Origin: Tieghemostelium lacteum
Lineage: Eukaryota; Evosea; Eumycetozoa; Dictyosteliales; Raperosteliaceae
Assembly (NCBI GenBank): GCA_001606155.1
Contig: LODT01000020.1
Span: forward strand, 620,001-684,000
Length of the DNA: 64,000 nucleotides
Direction of reading: 5' to 3'
The stretch's first letter is position 1. The number at the start of each line of letters is the position of its first letter. Below are positions 33,426-44,248 of the stretch, one piece after another. A model generated the notes under the pieces. It did not search any database. It saw only the letters and a list, made by a program, of their open reading frames with translations, and was not told the origin of the DNA. Position numbers and translations under genes: made by a program.

Positions 33426-34396
33426 TTATTTGAAAGCTTGTAAATATTCAGTAGCAACAATTCTACCTCTTGCATTGAGAGTCAATTTCAAATCACTAAT
33501 TTCCTTATCAATATCTTCTAAAAATTGAATAATGAAATCAATGAGTTTGTGTTTAAACATATTATCAGTGTGGAAATTGGTAATTAAGAAAGAAATATCA
33601 TAACCCTGTAATATAACAAAAAATATTTTTTTTTAAATGGTTTGTTAATATCTTTGCAAAAAGTGGATGATGGAGTGAAATGAAAGATGACATACTTCGA
33701 CTGGTTTTCTTCTGAGAATTACAAAACGTTCAGCTCTTTGAACAAGGAAACGAACAAATTTCTTTGCAAGAATGATATCAACTTCATCAGATTTTTTAAT
33801 ACAAACAGAGAGACGAACTGAGTTGATTGAGGTTTCAATTAAAACTTTTTCACTCTTTGTACGACAGATAGTAACTGGTGTCAAAACTAATTCCTTGCTT
33901 GTTCTATTATTATTATTATTATTATTAATTTAATGTGAGTATATAGTTCTGTCATATTATTTAAACCCAGTGTATTTAGCTAAATAAATTCAAATATTCC
34001 ACTTACTTAATTTCAACTTCTGGTTTATTGTGTCTTTCTACAATTTGTGATCCAAAGTTTTGAACACAAAGAGCAGCTATTATATTTTAAAAGTATTAGT
34101 ATCCAATCAAATTCATAACCACAATTGTTATTATAGGTTACATCTGTAATCTTTATCACTTATTTTTGGTATTATTTTAACAATATTTTTCTAGATATTT
34201 ACCATTAAGGGTGTTTTTAATACAAGTCAAATATGGTACTTGAGCTAATGACTATTAAAAAATTGTAGAGTGTTAATTATCTTCAAAATACAATGAAATT
34301 TTATATATTCGAATTTTTGATATTTTGGGCTGGACTATAAAATCTATTTTAAATACCACATGTTGAACATATTAAAGTATCATAGATATTTACCAT
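33426..34396 (-). CDS. arcD: Arp2/3 complex subunit 4 (ARPC4, p20)
   Basis: Core subunit that, with ARPC2, clamps the mother actin filament in branched nucleation. Not visible as one ORF; I assembled five exons (minus): 34394-34396, 34203-34251, 34007-34076, 33696-33903, 33426-33605, total 169 residues (family 168). The first coding exon is just the ATG, directly followed by GTAAAT. Junctions reproduce the family sequence: [82 protein letters not shown], and the end [20 protein letters not shown]. Introns: 34252-34393, 34077-34202, 33904-34006, 33606-33695. Five-exon structure is dense for this genome. Homology at both sides of every junction makes the model firm, apart from the isolated ATG exon, which rests on frame and the absence of another Met. 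Confidence 0.93.
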
Positions 34397-34877
34397 TTTG
34401 TCTTAATTTATGTACAATAGAAATACAATTTAAAAATGAATCTTCTTTAAACAAAAAAAAAAAATGATGAAAATCAAAAAAAAAAAAAAAAAAAAAATCT
34501 TATTTTTTTTTAAATGAAAAAATTTATTTGGGTTTTTTGGCTCAAATATCCCTTCTTACAATACCACATATTTAAATTATATGAACATACAATACGTTAA
34601 TTAAAACTAAAAAAGTATAAAGTAGTTTTACATTTTGGTGTTTAAATTAATTCCCAATAACACTTCTCAATAAACTTGCAATTTGCAGTTTGCTAAATTT
34701 ACCAAATCAAAATAAAAAATCCAAGGTGTGGTCTGAATTTCCAATGTGACAGAGATTTGTAAAGTTAGTTTTTAGTTTATAATTTATTATTAGAACATAG
34801 TGTTTTTCTTTTTTTTTTATCCTGATTTGCTTATACTAAACAACAACTACTATTCTTTGATACTATTAGTCAATAAT
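34397..34877. other. Divergent spacer, ARPC4 / membrane-protein cluster
   Basis: 481 bp, AT-rich, with an A12 run near 34455 and A23 run near 34475-34497. No ORF or RNA gene recognised. It should contain the ARPC4 promoter. Confidence 0.5.
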
Positions 34878-35523
34878 ATGATACCTATCCTTGTACTAAC
34901 ATGTTTTAATATAATTGCATATTCCATGTTTGTTTTGGTTGGTTTAATTTGAATTGATCCTTTCAATTAATGTTATATTAGTATATTATTAAAGCTCTCA
35001 ATTGGTACCTATGGACTTATAATTCTCAAACTGGTATTTCAGAGTATGATTTAAAAATTTTATTGGAGACATGCCGTTTTTGAAGTAAATATTAGTTATT
35101 TTACCACTATTTATATTATAACCTACTAATAGTTTATAAAATAATTTAAAGAGCGAAAAGTATTTCTATAATAATGTAAAGGTTGTATTTGATACATCAG
35201 GTCCATTGTTGGGTATCTTATATCTTTTTAATTATAATATTAGCAATTATATATCCTAACAGAAAATATCTAATAGTAATCCAATTTCCTATAATACAAA
35301 AGCTAATCATTATCCTAACAACAATTTCAAATTAAATGAATTTGAAAATAACAACAACCAACAAATTTTCAACCATAATTATAATATTAGAGTCCAGGAT
35401 AATAACAACACCAATAACAACAAGAATATGTTCCAAACCCACAAGTATGTTCGAAATATTAATAATATTGAAGAAATTGATGATAGTGATGAAGGACCTG
35501 CTAATAATATTGTTTTGGAATGA
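34878..35523 (+). pseudogene. Truncated copy of the four-pass membrane protein
   Basis: Recognisable pieces of the two intact neighbours in order. A first-exon match MIPILVLTCFNII (34878 on) has a poor donor where the copies have GTATGT. Then come a second-exon match ALNWYLWT after AAAG (34995), a weak trace of the last transmembrane helix near 35205-35262, and the tail ending NNIEEIDDSDEGPANNIVLE at 35523. Transmembrane helices two and three and the extracellular FCGP...FCD loop are missing, and stops interrupt the join. The tail's DxGPA motif is still visible, with extra residues after it. So this is a broken host gene duplicate created by tandem duplication; part of the tail may still be transcribed. 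Confidence 0.7.
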
Positions 35524-35653
35524 AAAATTTTTGGTTGTGTCTTTTGGCAAATAAATAATTAAATGGCGGTTGGTAATTTAAATTTTACACCTTAAAAAAA
35601 TTAATCGTTTGATAAAATTTTTTTTGATAATCATTGATTTACACTGTATAGAT

Positions 35654-36840
35654 ATGATACCAATTCTCGTATTCACATGTATTAATATTGTATTATTTAT
35701 AGCTGCATTAGGTATGTGTGATTAAAACAATTTGTGAAAATTTTCATAATGATTAACTTTGAAAAATTTCCCCAAAGCTACAAACTGGTATCAATGGAAT
35801 AACGGGTCAATGACAAGTTCATTTACAGGTTTAAAATTTTATTGGACTAAGGCTGTATATAAATTAGTAGGTTTAGATTTAGATTTACTTTGAACTTTGT
35901 GTTTGAAAATGTCAGTTTAATATTAATATGTGCAACTTTATAATCAATTATAGAGTTACTTTTCATCATATAATGGTATTGATAATACCATTGAATTTGA
36001 GTATGATGAAGATGTAAGAAATACATTTATCCCAACAATATCACTTTTGGGTGTATCCTATTTCTTTTTATTGGCATCATTAGTGTGTGCTAGTGTTTAT
36101 GTTCATAAAAGAAATAATAGGGTTAACCTTGGTGCAATTGGTAAAGTCTATGTATCATTTTTAGTATTACATTTAGCTACAGGAATCACGGCATTCTTTT
36201 ACTTTTTAACAATAACCGCAAATCTCAAAAAAGGTATACTATTACATCCAGACAAAAGTATACAATAATAGGTTACTAATCATTATTTATATGTATATTC
36301 AATCTAGAACAACAATTTTGTGGACCAATTTCATTTTTTTCTTCATTACTAAATCCAAGTGGAAATGGATATTCATTAGCTTATACACCTATATTCTGTG
36401 ATAAATTCTATGATGATTTAATTAGACCTTATACAGCTAGAGGTTCAAGTGCCCCTGGTCCAGGATATTGGATAACTGCAGTTATTATCTTATTTTCTAT
36501 TATTAATTTTATTATGTATCTATGTAAATATACCCATCGAAAGCTGCCTAAACAATGGAATTCCAAACCATACTCTAGCAATACAACAGCACCAAGAGAT
36601 ACAACTTCTGCAGCTATCAGACTTTCTGTATTCACACAACGAAATCAAGAAAGAGATGAACGTCATAATGAACAAGACCTATACAACCATCAACAACATA
36701 TGGAGAATATTTATCGTGAGCAGCAACAATTACAAGAACAACAAGAACAAGAACAAGAACAAGAACAAGAACAACAACAAGAACAACAGCAAGAGCAACA
36801 ACAGTACTATGTACCAAATCCACAAGCCTATGAAAATAAC

Positions 36841-36873
<33 letters not shown>

Positions 36874-36945
36874 CAAGAGGTACAACAACCAAATTATGGT
36901 CAAAATAATATAGAAGTTATTGATGAAGGTCCCGCTTTTATTTAA
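35654..36945 (+). CDS. Four-pass membrane protein, tandem copy B
   Basis: Predicted exons 35654-35711, 35778-35866, 35954-36233, 36308-36945; 354 residues. Helix 1 is MIPILVFTCINIVLFIAAL; then an extracellular loop with NWYQW; helix 2 TISLLGVSYFFLLASLVCASVYV; helix 3 VYVSFLVLHLATGITAFFYFL; a second loop with EQQFCGPISFF and IFCDKFYDDLIRPYTARGS, whose cysteines suggest a disulfide; and helix 4 YWITAVIILFSIINFIMYL. The roughly 140-residue cytosolic tail is Gln/Glu/Asn-rich and ends VIDEGPAFI. The claudin/tetraspan-like layout (four helices, W in loop 1, Cys in loop 2) is clear, but no known family is recognised. Copy C next door shares exon phases and tail end, proving tandem duplication. Confidence 0.78.
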
Positions 36946-37172
36946 TTCAAATAAAATTATTTATGTAATATATATATTTTTGTTTAAATTATTTATTAAT
37001 AAATACTAATTTAGAATTGACATTCTATCAAAATAACCCTTACACAAAAATGTGTTTTGATAAATTTTTAAGAATGATGGTGAAATATCTTTTCGGAGGT
37101 GAATCTAAGGTGAAAATTTTTATTTTAGTCTTAGCTTATCCTTATTTAACGATTAATTGCAATATAATAAGA

Positions 37173-38522
37173 ATGATTCCAATTATTGTATTTGCTTTTA
37201 TAAACACTATAATGTTTATTGTAACTATGGGTATGTGGTTATCAATTTACACTATAAAATTTAAATTACTAATCAACATTGTTAACAATTAGCTACACCA
37301 TGGTACTTTTGGAATAAAGGTGCTACTACAGTATGTAATTAGATATAAATTAAACTGTAAATTACTGATCCTAACAGATAAAACTTTACAGGGATTTTCA
37401 TTTGATTTACAATTTAGATGGACATCTGCTTCTTATCAATTGGTAAGTATTTACATTTATTCTTAAAAACATTATCAATTCTAATTATTTATTCTTAGAC
37501 TTTAAGCGATTTCAAAGATACATTTGAATACACTGATAATCTAAGAAAGACATTTATTCCAACAATTTGTTTATTAGCAGTATCACTGTTCTTTTTAGTG
37601 TTTGGTAATTTAGCATCATCCATTGTATTCCAATGTATGAAAACTAAAGAACAAAAAAGAAAAGTTGCAAGATTCTTTGTTTTAACTTTCCAGCTACATT
37701 TTACAACCCTGTTGACCGCTTTCTTTTACTTTTTATCATTTATTACAAATATTAAAAAAGGTATGATATCATCGTACTACCTCCCAAAACACTATTTTCG
37801 ATAAACTAACTAAAATTATTATAGAGGAGCAATTTTGTGGTCCAGATACCTATTTCACTGAAATTATAAAGAATAACTATCTTTATCAAGACTATAGTTA
37901 TGATTATTATTTAGGGCCATCATCATCAAGTAACAGCTCCAGTGATGCTCCAATTCCAAATAATACCCCAATATTTTGCGATGGTATATTTTATCAGAAT
38001 TTCTTAAGACCAAATTATCGTAGAGGTTCATGTTCTCCAGGAACTGGATATTGGTGTTGTTTGGCAACTATTATCCTATCAATAATCACCTATTTAATCT
38101 ACCTTTGTGGCTATAATCCAAATCATTATAAAGATGATAAAGAAGAAAAAACTATTAAATTGGGTAGTGTTGCTCAATTTAAGAGAACAATGGAAATTGC
38201 ACAAAAATACGGTGGTGGTGGTGGTTACATTGATGAAGAAACTGGTGAATATCGTAACAATTATTATAACCCATACCACAATAACAACAACAATAATAAT
38301 AATGATGAAGAGCAACCCAAACAAGTTTATGACTCTGATCAAAAGCAACAAGTACAAGTACAAGAATACGTTCCAAATCCTCAACCTCCAATCTATTACT
38401 ATGAACAACAACAGCAACAACAACAACAACAACAGCCAGAAGAAATTCAACAAAATGATAACCCATATTTGAATCGTAATAATATTAATACCATTGACGA
38501 TGACGGACCAGCTTATATTTAA
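37173..38522 (+). CDS. Four-pass membrane protein, tandem copy C
   Basis: Predicted exons 37173-37230, 37293-37330, 37392-37442, 37499-37760, 37825-38522; 368 residues. Same plan as copy B: helix 1 MIPIIVFAFINTIMFIVTM, loop with PWYFWNKG, helix 2 FIPTICLLAVSLFFLVFG, helix 3 LTFQLHFTTLLTAFFYFL, loop KEEQFCGPDTYF ... IFCDGIFYQNFLRP ... RGSCSPGTGYW, helix 4 WCCLATIILSIITYLIYL, and a Gln/Asn-rich tail ending IDDDGPAYI. It has one more intron than copy B, inside loop 1, where B reads straight through, so an intron was lost or gained after duplication. Loop 2 is longer and holds N-glycosylation-type NNSS-like sites. Function unknown; plasma membrane inferred from topology. Confidence 0.78.
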
Positions 38523-39139
38523 ACTTTAGCGATAGAAATATCGAAACTACTATCACTATTGAAAAGTATTTTATAGTAGACAATTTGTTATACTAATATC
38601 TAAACAACTCCATTTGTATGGAAATTATTTTATATTTTTTTTTTAATTAATAGACACAAAAACAGGACCTCCAAGCTATAAGTTCAACTTCAAAAATAAC
38701 TTTCCTTTTCAAAATAAATTCAAAAAACGGGAGGGCAATTTTTATTTCTTTTCATAAATATTTAATGAATAGGAATTATAAAATTGGTATTTTAGAACTA
38801 CTAATAATTAATATCTACTACATATAGGAACTATTCTTCAATGTAAGGTAACTATTTTTAACATCTTTGCTTCTCCTTTAAAACAAAAATAAACTCGTTT
38901 ATAATTATATTTATAATTTTTTTTTAGATTTTTTTTTGATCAAAAACCTATTATTTTTCATTGTTGTAAACTGTTTATCGATATTTACCCTTATCATTTA
39001 TAAATTGTTTTGGATTGGAATTTTTTATCACCAAATCTCACCACACACTATTAGTGCGCTTATAATAGAAAAGAAAAATTATTTTTCTTTAAATTTTTAA
39101 CAGACTCTCAAATTATTCCAATATCTATTTTAAAATAAT
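38523..39139. other. Intergenic, promoter of ankyrin-VPS9 gene
   Basis: 617 bp, very AT-rich with long T runs; no ORF, RNA gene or repeat recognised. Should include the 3' UTR of the membrane protein and the promoter and 5' UTR of the next gene. Confidence 0.5.
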
Positions 39140-41662
39140 ATGATGGAGAATAAAGTAACAAACAATAGTAGTAGTAATAGTAACCTATCACCAGAATTGA
39201 CAAGTCAAGGTTCACCTGAACTAAATGGGTTACTGTTTGAAGATGATTTTAGCGAGACTTCAAGTACATCTTCTTTGCATGATAATATAACAGCTTCAAC
39301 AGTAACTACAACTACAAATACTAGTACATTAACTACAATGCCACCACCTACAGTACAAACAGCATCAAATAGTGTACTATCTAATCAACCAAATGTATCA
39401 TTGACTACTTTTACAACATCTATAGCGGTACCTATGCATACTAGCCTATTAAAACCAAATTCAATTTTAAATAGTAAATCTTATAGTAGTGGTAGTTTAG
39501 GTGGAAGTGGTAGTGGAATACCAACTGTTTCAGAATTAATGGCACAAGGGTCAGGTGGAGAAAGAAAGTTTGATAAACAAGTCACTGAAGAAGAGAAACT
39601 TGAAAATATGTTAACCTCTATCAGGTCAGGTAATATGACCTATTTCAATAACTCTTTGAAGAGTAAACCCATTATACCACTCACCTATGTACTAGCACAC
39701 AAGAATACATTTCTTCACAGAGCTTGTGAGTCTCTAAAAATGACATCCATTACATTGATTCTAGAAAAGACTAAAAACCTATTAGTAAACACTCAAAATG
39801 ACAAGTTAAAAACACCTCTGTACATTGCCTGTGAATTGGGATTTTTCAAAGCAGCATCAGCACTTATAGATAATGGTGCATCAGCAATGATTTCCAACAA
39901 GAACAAATGGAATAGTTTACATAAACTATCTTCATTGGAGCTAAAGAAAGTTTTAACTACAGCAACTAATGACTCTTTGATAGGGTACAGTGCTGAAAGT
40001 CATTTAGAACTGATACAAAAGATAATGGCATCTACACAAAACCCTCAATCAGTAGTCGCAAAAAAAACCAATAGAAATCAAACAGCACTACATTTATCAT
40101 TGATTGCCAATAACGTAAATGCATCTAGATATCTATTGACAATATCTACAGCACAGTCATTGAATATCAAAGATGACAATGGAAATACTCCTCTGCATTT
40201 AGTGGCATATAAGAACAGTTCAAAAATGTTACCTATTGGTGAACAAATGCTAAAGATCTTAGCTGACAATTTAAATGGTGAGAATTTTAGAAATTTTATT
40301 GACGAGGTGAATAATCTAATGGCAACACCACTGCAACTGTCAATGAAGATGAACAATATCCAATTGAATCGATTGATAGTAAAGTATAGATCCAAAGCCG
40401 AATCTAAGATTTTAGAAGAGTTTTTTGAGGATCTGATCAAGTTACAATTACTCAATAACGATGCATGTAAATTATCATTGGAATCTATTACCTATCTATC
40501 TGAGACCTTTAGAGCTACACAATTTGGTCGTTTGTTTAGAAGGATTGTAATAATAATTAAACAACACTATGTAATTAATATGTCACATCAAAATGCCTCC
40601 GTCCTTTTACAGAGAGCCAAAGAGACAATTAAACGTTTCTTTGATTGGATGGATAACAATATATCTGAACAGGAATTTGTGAAATTCTATAAAGAAATGC
40701 TCTTTTCACAAGTCTACGATACCATCATTCATCTCTATCAGGAGACCAACAAATCCAAAGACCTCTTTTTCCAACAACGTGTTGAGATGTTTAAGAATAT
40801 CGAACACTCTGAAATTGATATTACCGAACAAAGTTGGTTACAGAACATTGATTTGTTCCCAAGGGCTCTAGAAATTATGAATAGCCTCTTTTCGAAAAGA
40901 ACTCCATCAGAAAAGATTAATACACTCAATGAGGCCACAAGTCAGATTAGTCGTACTGATGCCAATGATCTCACACCAATGTTTATGTATCTACTCATTA
41001 GGTCTAAAATTGACCACATTCAATCTGAATTTCAATTTATGGATGATTTTAAAGAGACCCCAGAACAAGAACAGTATCTGGTATTACTTCAAGGCAGTTT
41101 AGATTATTTGGAAACTTTAAATTTCACATTGAGAAACGCTCAAAACCAAATCATGTCACTCAGTGGTCTTGTTGAGAGAACAACTGACAATATATTATCT
41201 CTGATGGACGAATTTAGTCAGAGTAGAGATCTATCTGGCTCTGGTGCTGATCGTGTAGAGGATATAGACGAAGGTATAAGAATTTTTGATGAAATCACAT
41301 TGATTGAAATGTTATTGTCTAAACTCTCCAATCGTGTAAATGATCAACCACTATTTTTACCATTGAAATGGTCAGAACCCATATTGAAAGCCTACCATTT
41401 CAAAGCAATCATAGAGAGACTTGGTATATCATTGGATCTTGATGAAGCAACTCTCATGAAAACTCCACCTCCAGAGCCTTTTGATCAAACCAAGTCACCA
41501 AGTTCCAATCCAAATAATATTAATAATCCAGGTTACATTTGTCAGAAAAAAGGGGCAATATGTATCATTTTAGATCATCCTTATCCTCAAATGGTTTATC
41601 AAATCATTGAAAGCGAGATTAGAAAAATTATAATTTCAAAAATTGCAGAAAAGGTCAAATAA
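39140..41662 (+). CDS. Ankyrin-repeat VPS9-domain protein (Rab GEF)
   Basis: Single exon, 840 residues. N-terminal about 150 residues are Ser/Thr/Asn-rich and disordered. Ankyrin repeats span roughly 175-420: KNTFLHRACESLKMTSITLIL, LKTPLYIACELGFFKAASALI, QTALHLSLIANNVNASRYLL and NTPLHLVAYKN. After a helical linker comes a VPS9 domain (about 510-690), with LLFSQVYDTIIHLYQE, LSRTD-like SRTDANDLTPMFMYLLIRSKI and QFMDDF, then YLVLLQGSLDYLETL. VPS9 domains catalyse nucleotide exchange on Rab5/Rab21-type GTPases. The conserved Asp and Tyr/Thr of the exchange motif appear in DANDLTPMFMYLL. A C-terminal about 130-residue extension is unrecognised. Similar parts to animal VARP (ANKRD27), but with the order reversed (VARP has VPS9 first). 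Probably endosomal. Confidence 0.87.
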   Translation: MMENKVTNNSSSNSNLSPELTSQGSPELNGLLFEDDFSETSSTSSLHDNITASTVTTTTNTSTLTTMPPPTVQTASNSVLSNQPNVSLTTFTTSIAVPMHTSLLKPNSILNSKSYSSGSLGGSGSGIPTVSELMAQGSGGERKFDKQVTEEEKLENMLTSIRSGNMTYFNNSLKSKPIIPLTYVLAHKNTFLHRACESLKMTSITLILEKTKNLLVNTQNDKLKTPLYIACELGFFKAASALIDNGASAMISNKNKWNSLHKLSSLELKKVLTTATNDSLIGYSAESHLELIQKIMASTQNPQSVVAKKTNRNQTALHLSLIANNVNASRYLLTISTAQSLNIKDDNGNTPLHLVAYKNSSKMLPIGEQMLKILADNLNGENFRNFIDEVNNLMATPLQLSMKMNNIQLNRLIVKYRSKAESKILEEFFEDLIKLQLLNNDACKLSLESITYLSETFRATQFGRLFRRIVIIIKQHYVINMSHQNASVLLQRAKETIKRFFDWMDNNISEQEFVKFYKEMLFSQVYDTIIHLYQETNKSKDLFFQQRVEMFKNIEHSEIDITEQSWLQNIDLFPRALEIMNSLFSKRTPSEKINTLNEATSQISRTDANDLTPMFMYLLIRSKIDHIQSEFQFMDDFKETPEQEQYLVLLQGSLDYLETLNFTLRNAQNQIMSLSGLVERTTDNILSLMDEFSQSRDLSGSGADRVEDIDEGIRIFDEITLIEMLLSKLSNRVNDQPLFLPLKWSEPILKAYHFKAIIERLGISLDLDEATLMKTPPPEPFDQTKSPSSNPNNINNPGYICQKKGAICIILDHPYPQMVYQIIESEIRKIIISKIAEKVK

Positions 41663-42137
41663 ACCATTCTCCAGATATTAACCAATGCATTTTATTGGAT
41701 TTCATTCAAATCACGAGATATAATTTTTATCATAAAAAAAAAATATCCTATTATATGAATTATAGTATTGGGTAAAAAGAAGAAATATATAGTAACATAG
41801 AAGGGTTTTCAAAAGATATTTTTAAGACGATATAAAAAAGATATTTGTGAAAATTAAAAAAAATTTTCTGTTGACAATATTAAAAATATGTGTAAGATCT
41901 CATTAATAATGATTTTCAAAAAAAATAAAAATAAATTTGTGAGTGTAGGGCCTCAAAATTTTTAAGAAATACTTTCAGTCCTTGGAGGTCATTGTGAGGA
42001 AAATTTGTGTTTGAATGATTTATTTTTTTTTTTAATCTTGGTTGGTACTAAAGCTCTCTCGCACTCATCACTTACCACTAATTATAAATATAGCCTTAAA
42101 AATAATTTAGTTATAACCCTCTCAACACTTGTGAAAA
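41663..42137. other. Intergenic, AT-rich
   Basis: 475 bp between two genes on the same strand. Contains a few A/T runs and a less AT-rich patch around 41940-42000 (AGTGTAGGGCCTC, CAGTCCTTGGAGGTCATTGTGAGG) that I cannot assign. No ORF or RNA gene recognised. Confidence 0.5.
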
Positions 42138-44024
42138 ATGTCGTATATGTTTGAATTATTTGATATAGTTCAGGGTGCTAGAGGTAGAAGAGATTCAAAT
42201 GCACTAAATCAGAGTCAAAATCAACAACAACAACAACAACATCATACAGATAGTGATGGTGAAAGTCAACATGGACATCACTTGACTGATGACTCTGAAA
42301 CTCAAGTTGGAAATGACGATCATCACCCACCAACAACAAAAAAAATGCCAAGTTTAAATCTTTCTTCTGTTGGGAGAACAAAATCACTTTCCAGTAGCCA
42401 ACAGTTAAGCCCAAGATCATTACACAATAGTAATAATAATAATAATAATAATAAAAATTCACCTCGATCATTAAATAATAGTAATCAACCACCTCCACAA
42501 AATACAAGTAATTCTAGTATTAATCATGCTAGTATAAATATATCAACAGCCAGTATACCAAATTTCCAAGATTCATCAAATACTCAACATTTGATTGATA
42601 GTATGCAAAGTGGTAATGCTGATATTGAATCCGGGATTAATGAATCTATGGGTGAAGGTAAAACTAATACTGGTGGACAAGATCAAAATGGACACAGTCA
42701 TAGTGATGATGATCCAGAGGATAAAGATGGTGCTGGTGATGGAGACGATCCAAAAAAACCTGATGAATTGGATTTCGAAAAAACAGGATTTGACGAACAT
42801 AAAATATTTGTAAAACCCAAAGGCGTATTCAAATGGGTTTTTCTTCAACAGGCACTCAAGTATCATTGGGATTTATTCATCATTGCTGTATTGGTGACTC
42901 TTATCTCTTGTGCATATATCACATTTTATATTACATTTGGTAGCCGTTATGTTTTTGTTGAAGATAAAGACCAGTGGCCCAAGTGGGGTAAAATTGCCTC
43001 GATTATTTCTGGTGTGGTAAATGAACAATTTTTAGTCATGATTGGTTATTGTATACTTAGATCACAATTTGGACACAAACAAACCAAAGTTGCTATCCCA
43101 CTTGCACTTTGTTTCTCTCTGGCTTCCATTTTATTAACAACATTTGGAAGAATATATGAATTTGACGGTGCTGTAAACTATATTCCAAAATATATGCTAT
43201 CTCTCGGAAATATCATTTTTGTTTCTTTACTAATCGGTTACAAGTCCTTCAAGAGACCAATGTTTGCATTCTGGTTCACATTGCCCTTTGTTGTAATGGT
43301 ATTGGTTTTGGTCATTTATGATTTCTTTTTATTGAAATGGTATATTAGATCAACTTCTGAAATTTCAAAATCAATCATTCGTATCATTGTTCATCCAGTA
43401 ATCACAGCTGTTTGTTTGTTAATAAGTAGAGTTTCAGCCTCACAAATGATTCCACACAAACCTCGATCAACTATTGCATTTATTCTCCTACCATTATGTT
43501 TTAATACATTCTATGGACGTTTCTTTGGTACTACTATGAATTCTTTGGCAGGTGTTGCTGTATCAGGTCTACTTATATCTCTAGTTGACATGATTTGGAA
43601 ATGTTCATTGAGATTGAGAGATTCATTCATTGTTCGATACCTATGCAGATGTTCCAAAGATGCTTCATTTTATATGCAACACAACTTACCCTTATATGCC
43701 GAATACCAATCTCACGAGTTAATTTACGAAATCTCAGCCAACTTTGTAGCAACATTTCTGGTGGTTACCTATTTCTACGTGTACTCATCAGTTAGCTATA
43801 TCCCATTCCAATTCAAGATTATGGCAATGCAACTTTCCTTCACATTTGTCACTGAGTTTGTTGTAGCCTATGTATCATTATCCTATCTAAAGTTACCCAT
43901 AATCATTCCATTCAGTAAAAGACCATCTGGTTTCCTCTTTGTAACTATATTTTGCTGGCTTGTGGGTATTGCCTACAGTTCTATTAGAATCATTAATATT
44001 CTAAACGGTAATTGGATCCTTTAA
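42138..44024 (+). CDS. Polytopic membrane protein, unknown family
   Basis: Single exon, 628 residues. The first about 215 residues are cytosolic-type, Gln/His/Asn/Ser-rich, with an acidic Asp/Lys segment (DDPEDKDGAGDGDDPKKPDE). From about residue 230, ten or so hydrophobic helices follow: LFIIAVLVTLISCAYITF, IALPLALCFSLASILL-like, MLSLGNIIFVSLLIGY, FTLPFVVMVLVLVIYDFFLL, IIVHPVITAVCLLIS, LAGVAVSGLLISLVDM, VATFLVVTYFYVYSS and a last pair ending GFLFVTIFCWLVGIAYSS. No transporter signature, ATP-binding or catalytic motif is recognisable, so I give no function. Start is the first ATG; MSYMFELF is a plausible cytosolic start. It looks like a lineage-specific expansion family but I cannot verify that. 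Confidence 0.75.
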   Translation: MSYMFELFDIVQGARGRRDSNALNQSQNQQQQQQHHTDSDGESQHGHHLTDDSETQVGNDDHHPPTTKKMPSLNLSSVGRTKSLSSSQQLSPRSLHNSNNNNNNNKNSPRSLNNSNQPPPQNTSNSSINHASINISTASIPNFQDSSNTQHLIDSMQSGNADIESGINESMGEGKTNTGGQDQNGHSHSDDDPEDKDGAGDGDDPKKPDELDFEKTGFDEHKIFVKPKGVFKWVFLQQALKYHWDLFIIAVLVTLISCAYITFYITFGSRYVFVEDKDQWPKWGKIASIISGVVNEQFLVMIGYCILRSQFGHKQTKVAIPLALCFSLASILLTTFGRIYEFDGAVNYIPKYMLSLGNIIFVSLLIGYKSFKRPMFAFWFTLPFVVMVLVLVIYDFFLLKWYIRSTSEISKSIIRIIVHPVITAVCLLISRVSASQMIPHKPRSTIAFILLPLCFNTFYGRFFGTTMNSLAGVAVSGLLISLVDMIWKCSLRLRDSFIVRYLCRCSKDASFYMQHNLPLYAEYQSHELIYEISANFVATFLVVTYFYVYSSVSYIPFQFKIMAMQLSFTFVTEFVVAYVSLSYLKLPIIIPFSKRPSGFLFVTIFCWLVGIAYSSIRIINILNGNWIL

Positions 44025-44248
44025 ATTTTTTTTAATCCAAAAACACAAATCAAATATGATCATTCTTCATTGATGAACATATTCCAATTTTTCATTTCTC
44101 TCTACATCCATTTGGAGTACTCAAATATAATTTATTTATTCACTCTTGACTCAACCTATCATCATAAAAACTAGAAGGAAAATAAAGGTTTAATACATAT
44201 AATTTTTTTTAAGAACTATGTACAATTGAATATACAGATGGTGGATGT

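Noticed and set aside
36632-36892. Val/Leu/Tyr-rich minus-strand ORFs opposite the membrane protein tails (also 38094-38466)
   Set aside because: Antisense of CAA/GAA/AAT repeats; no independent support.
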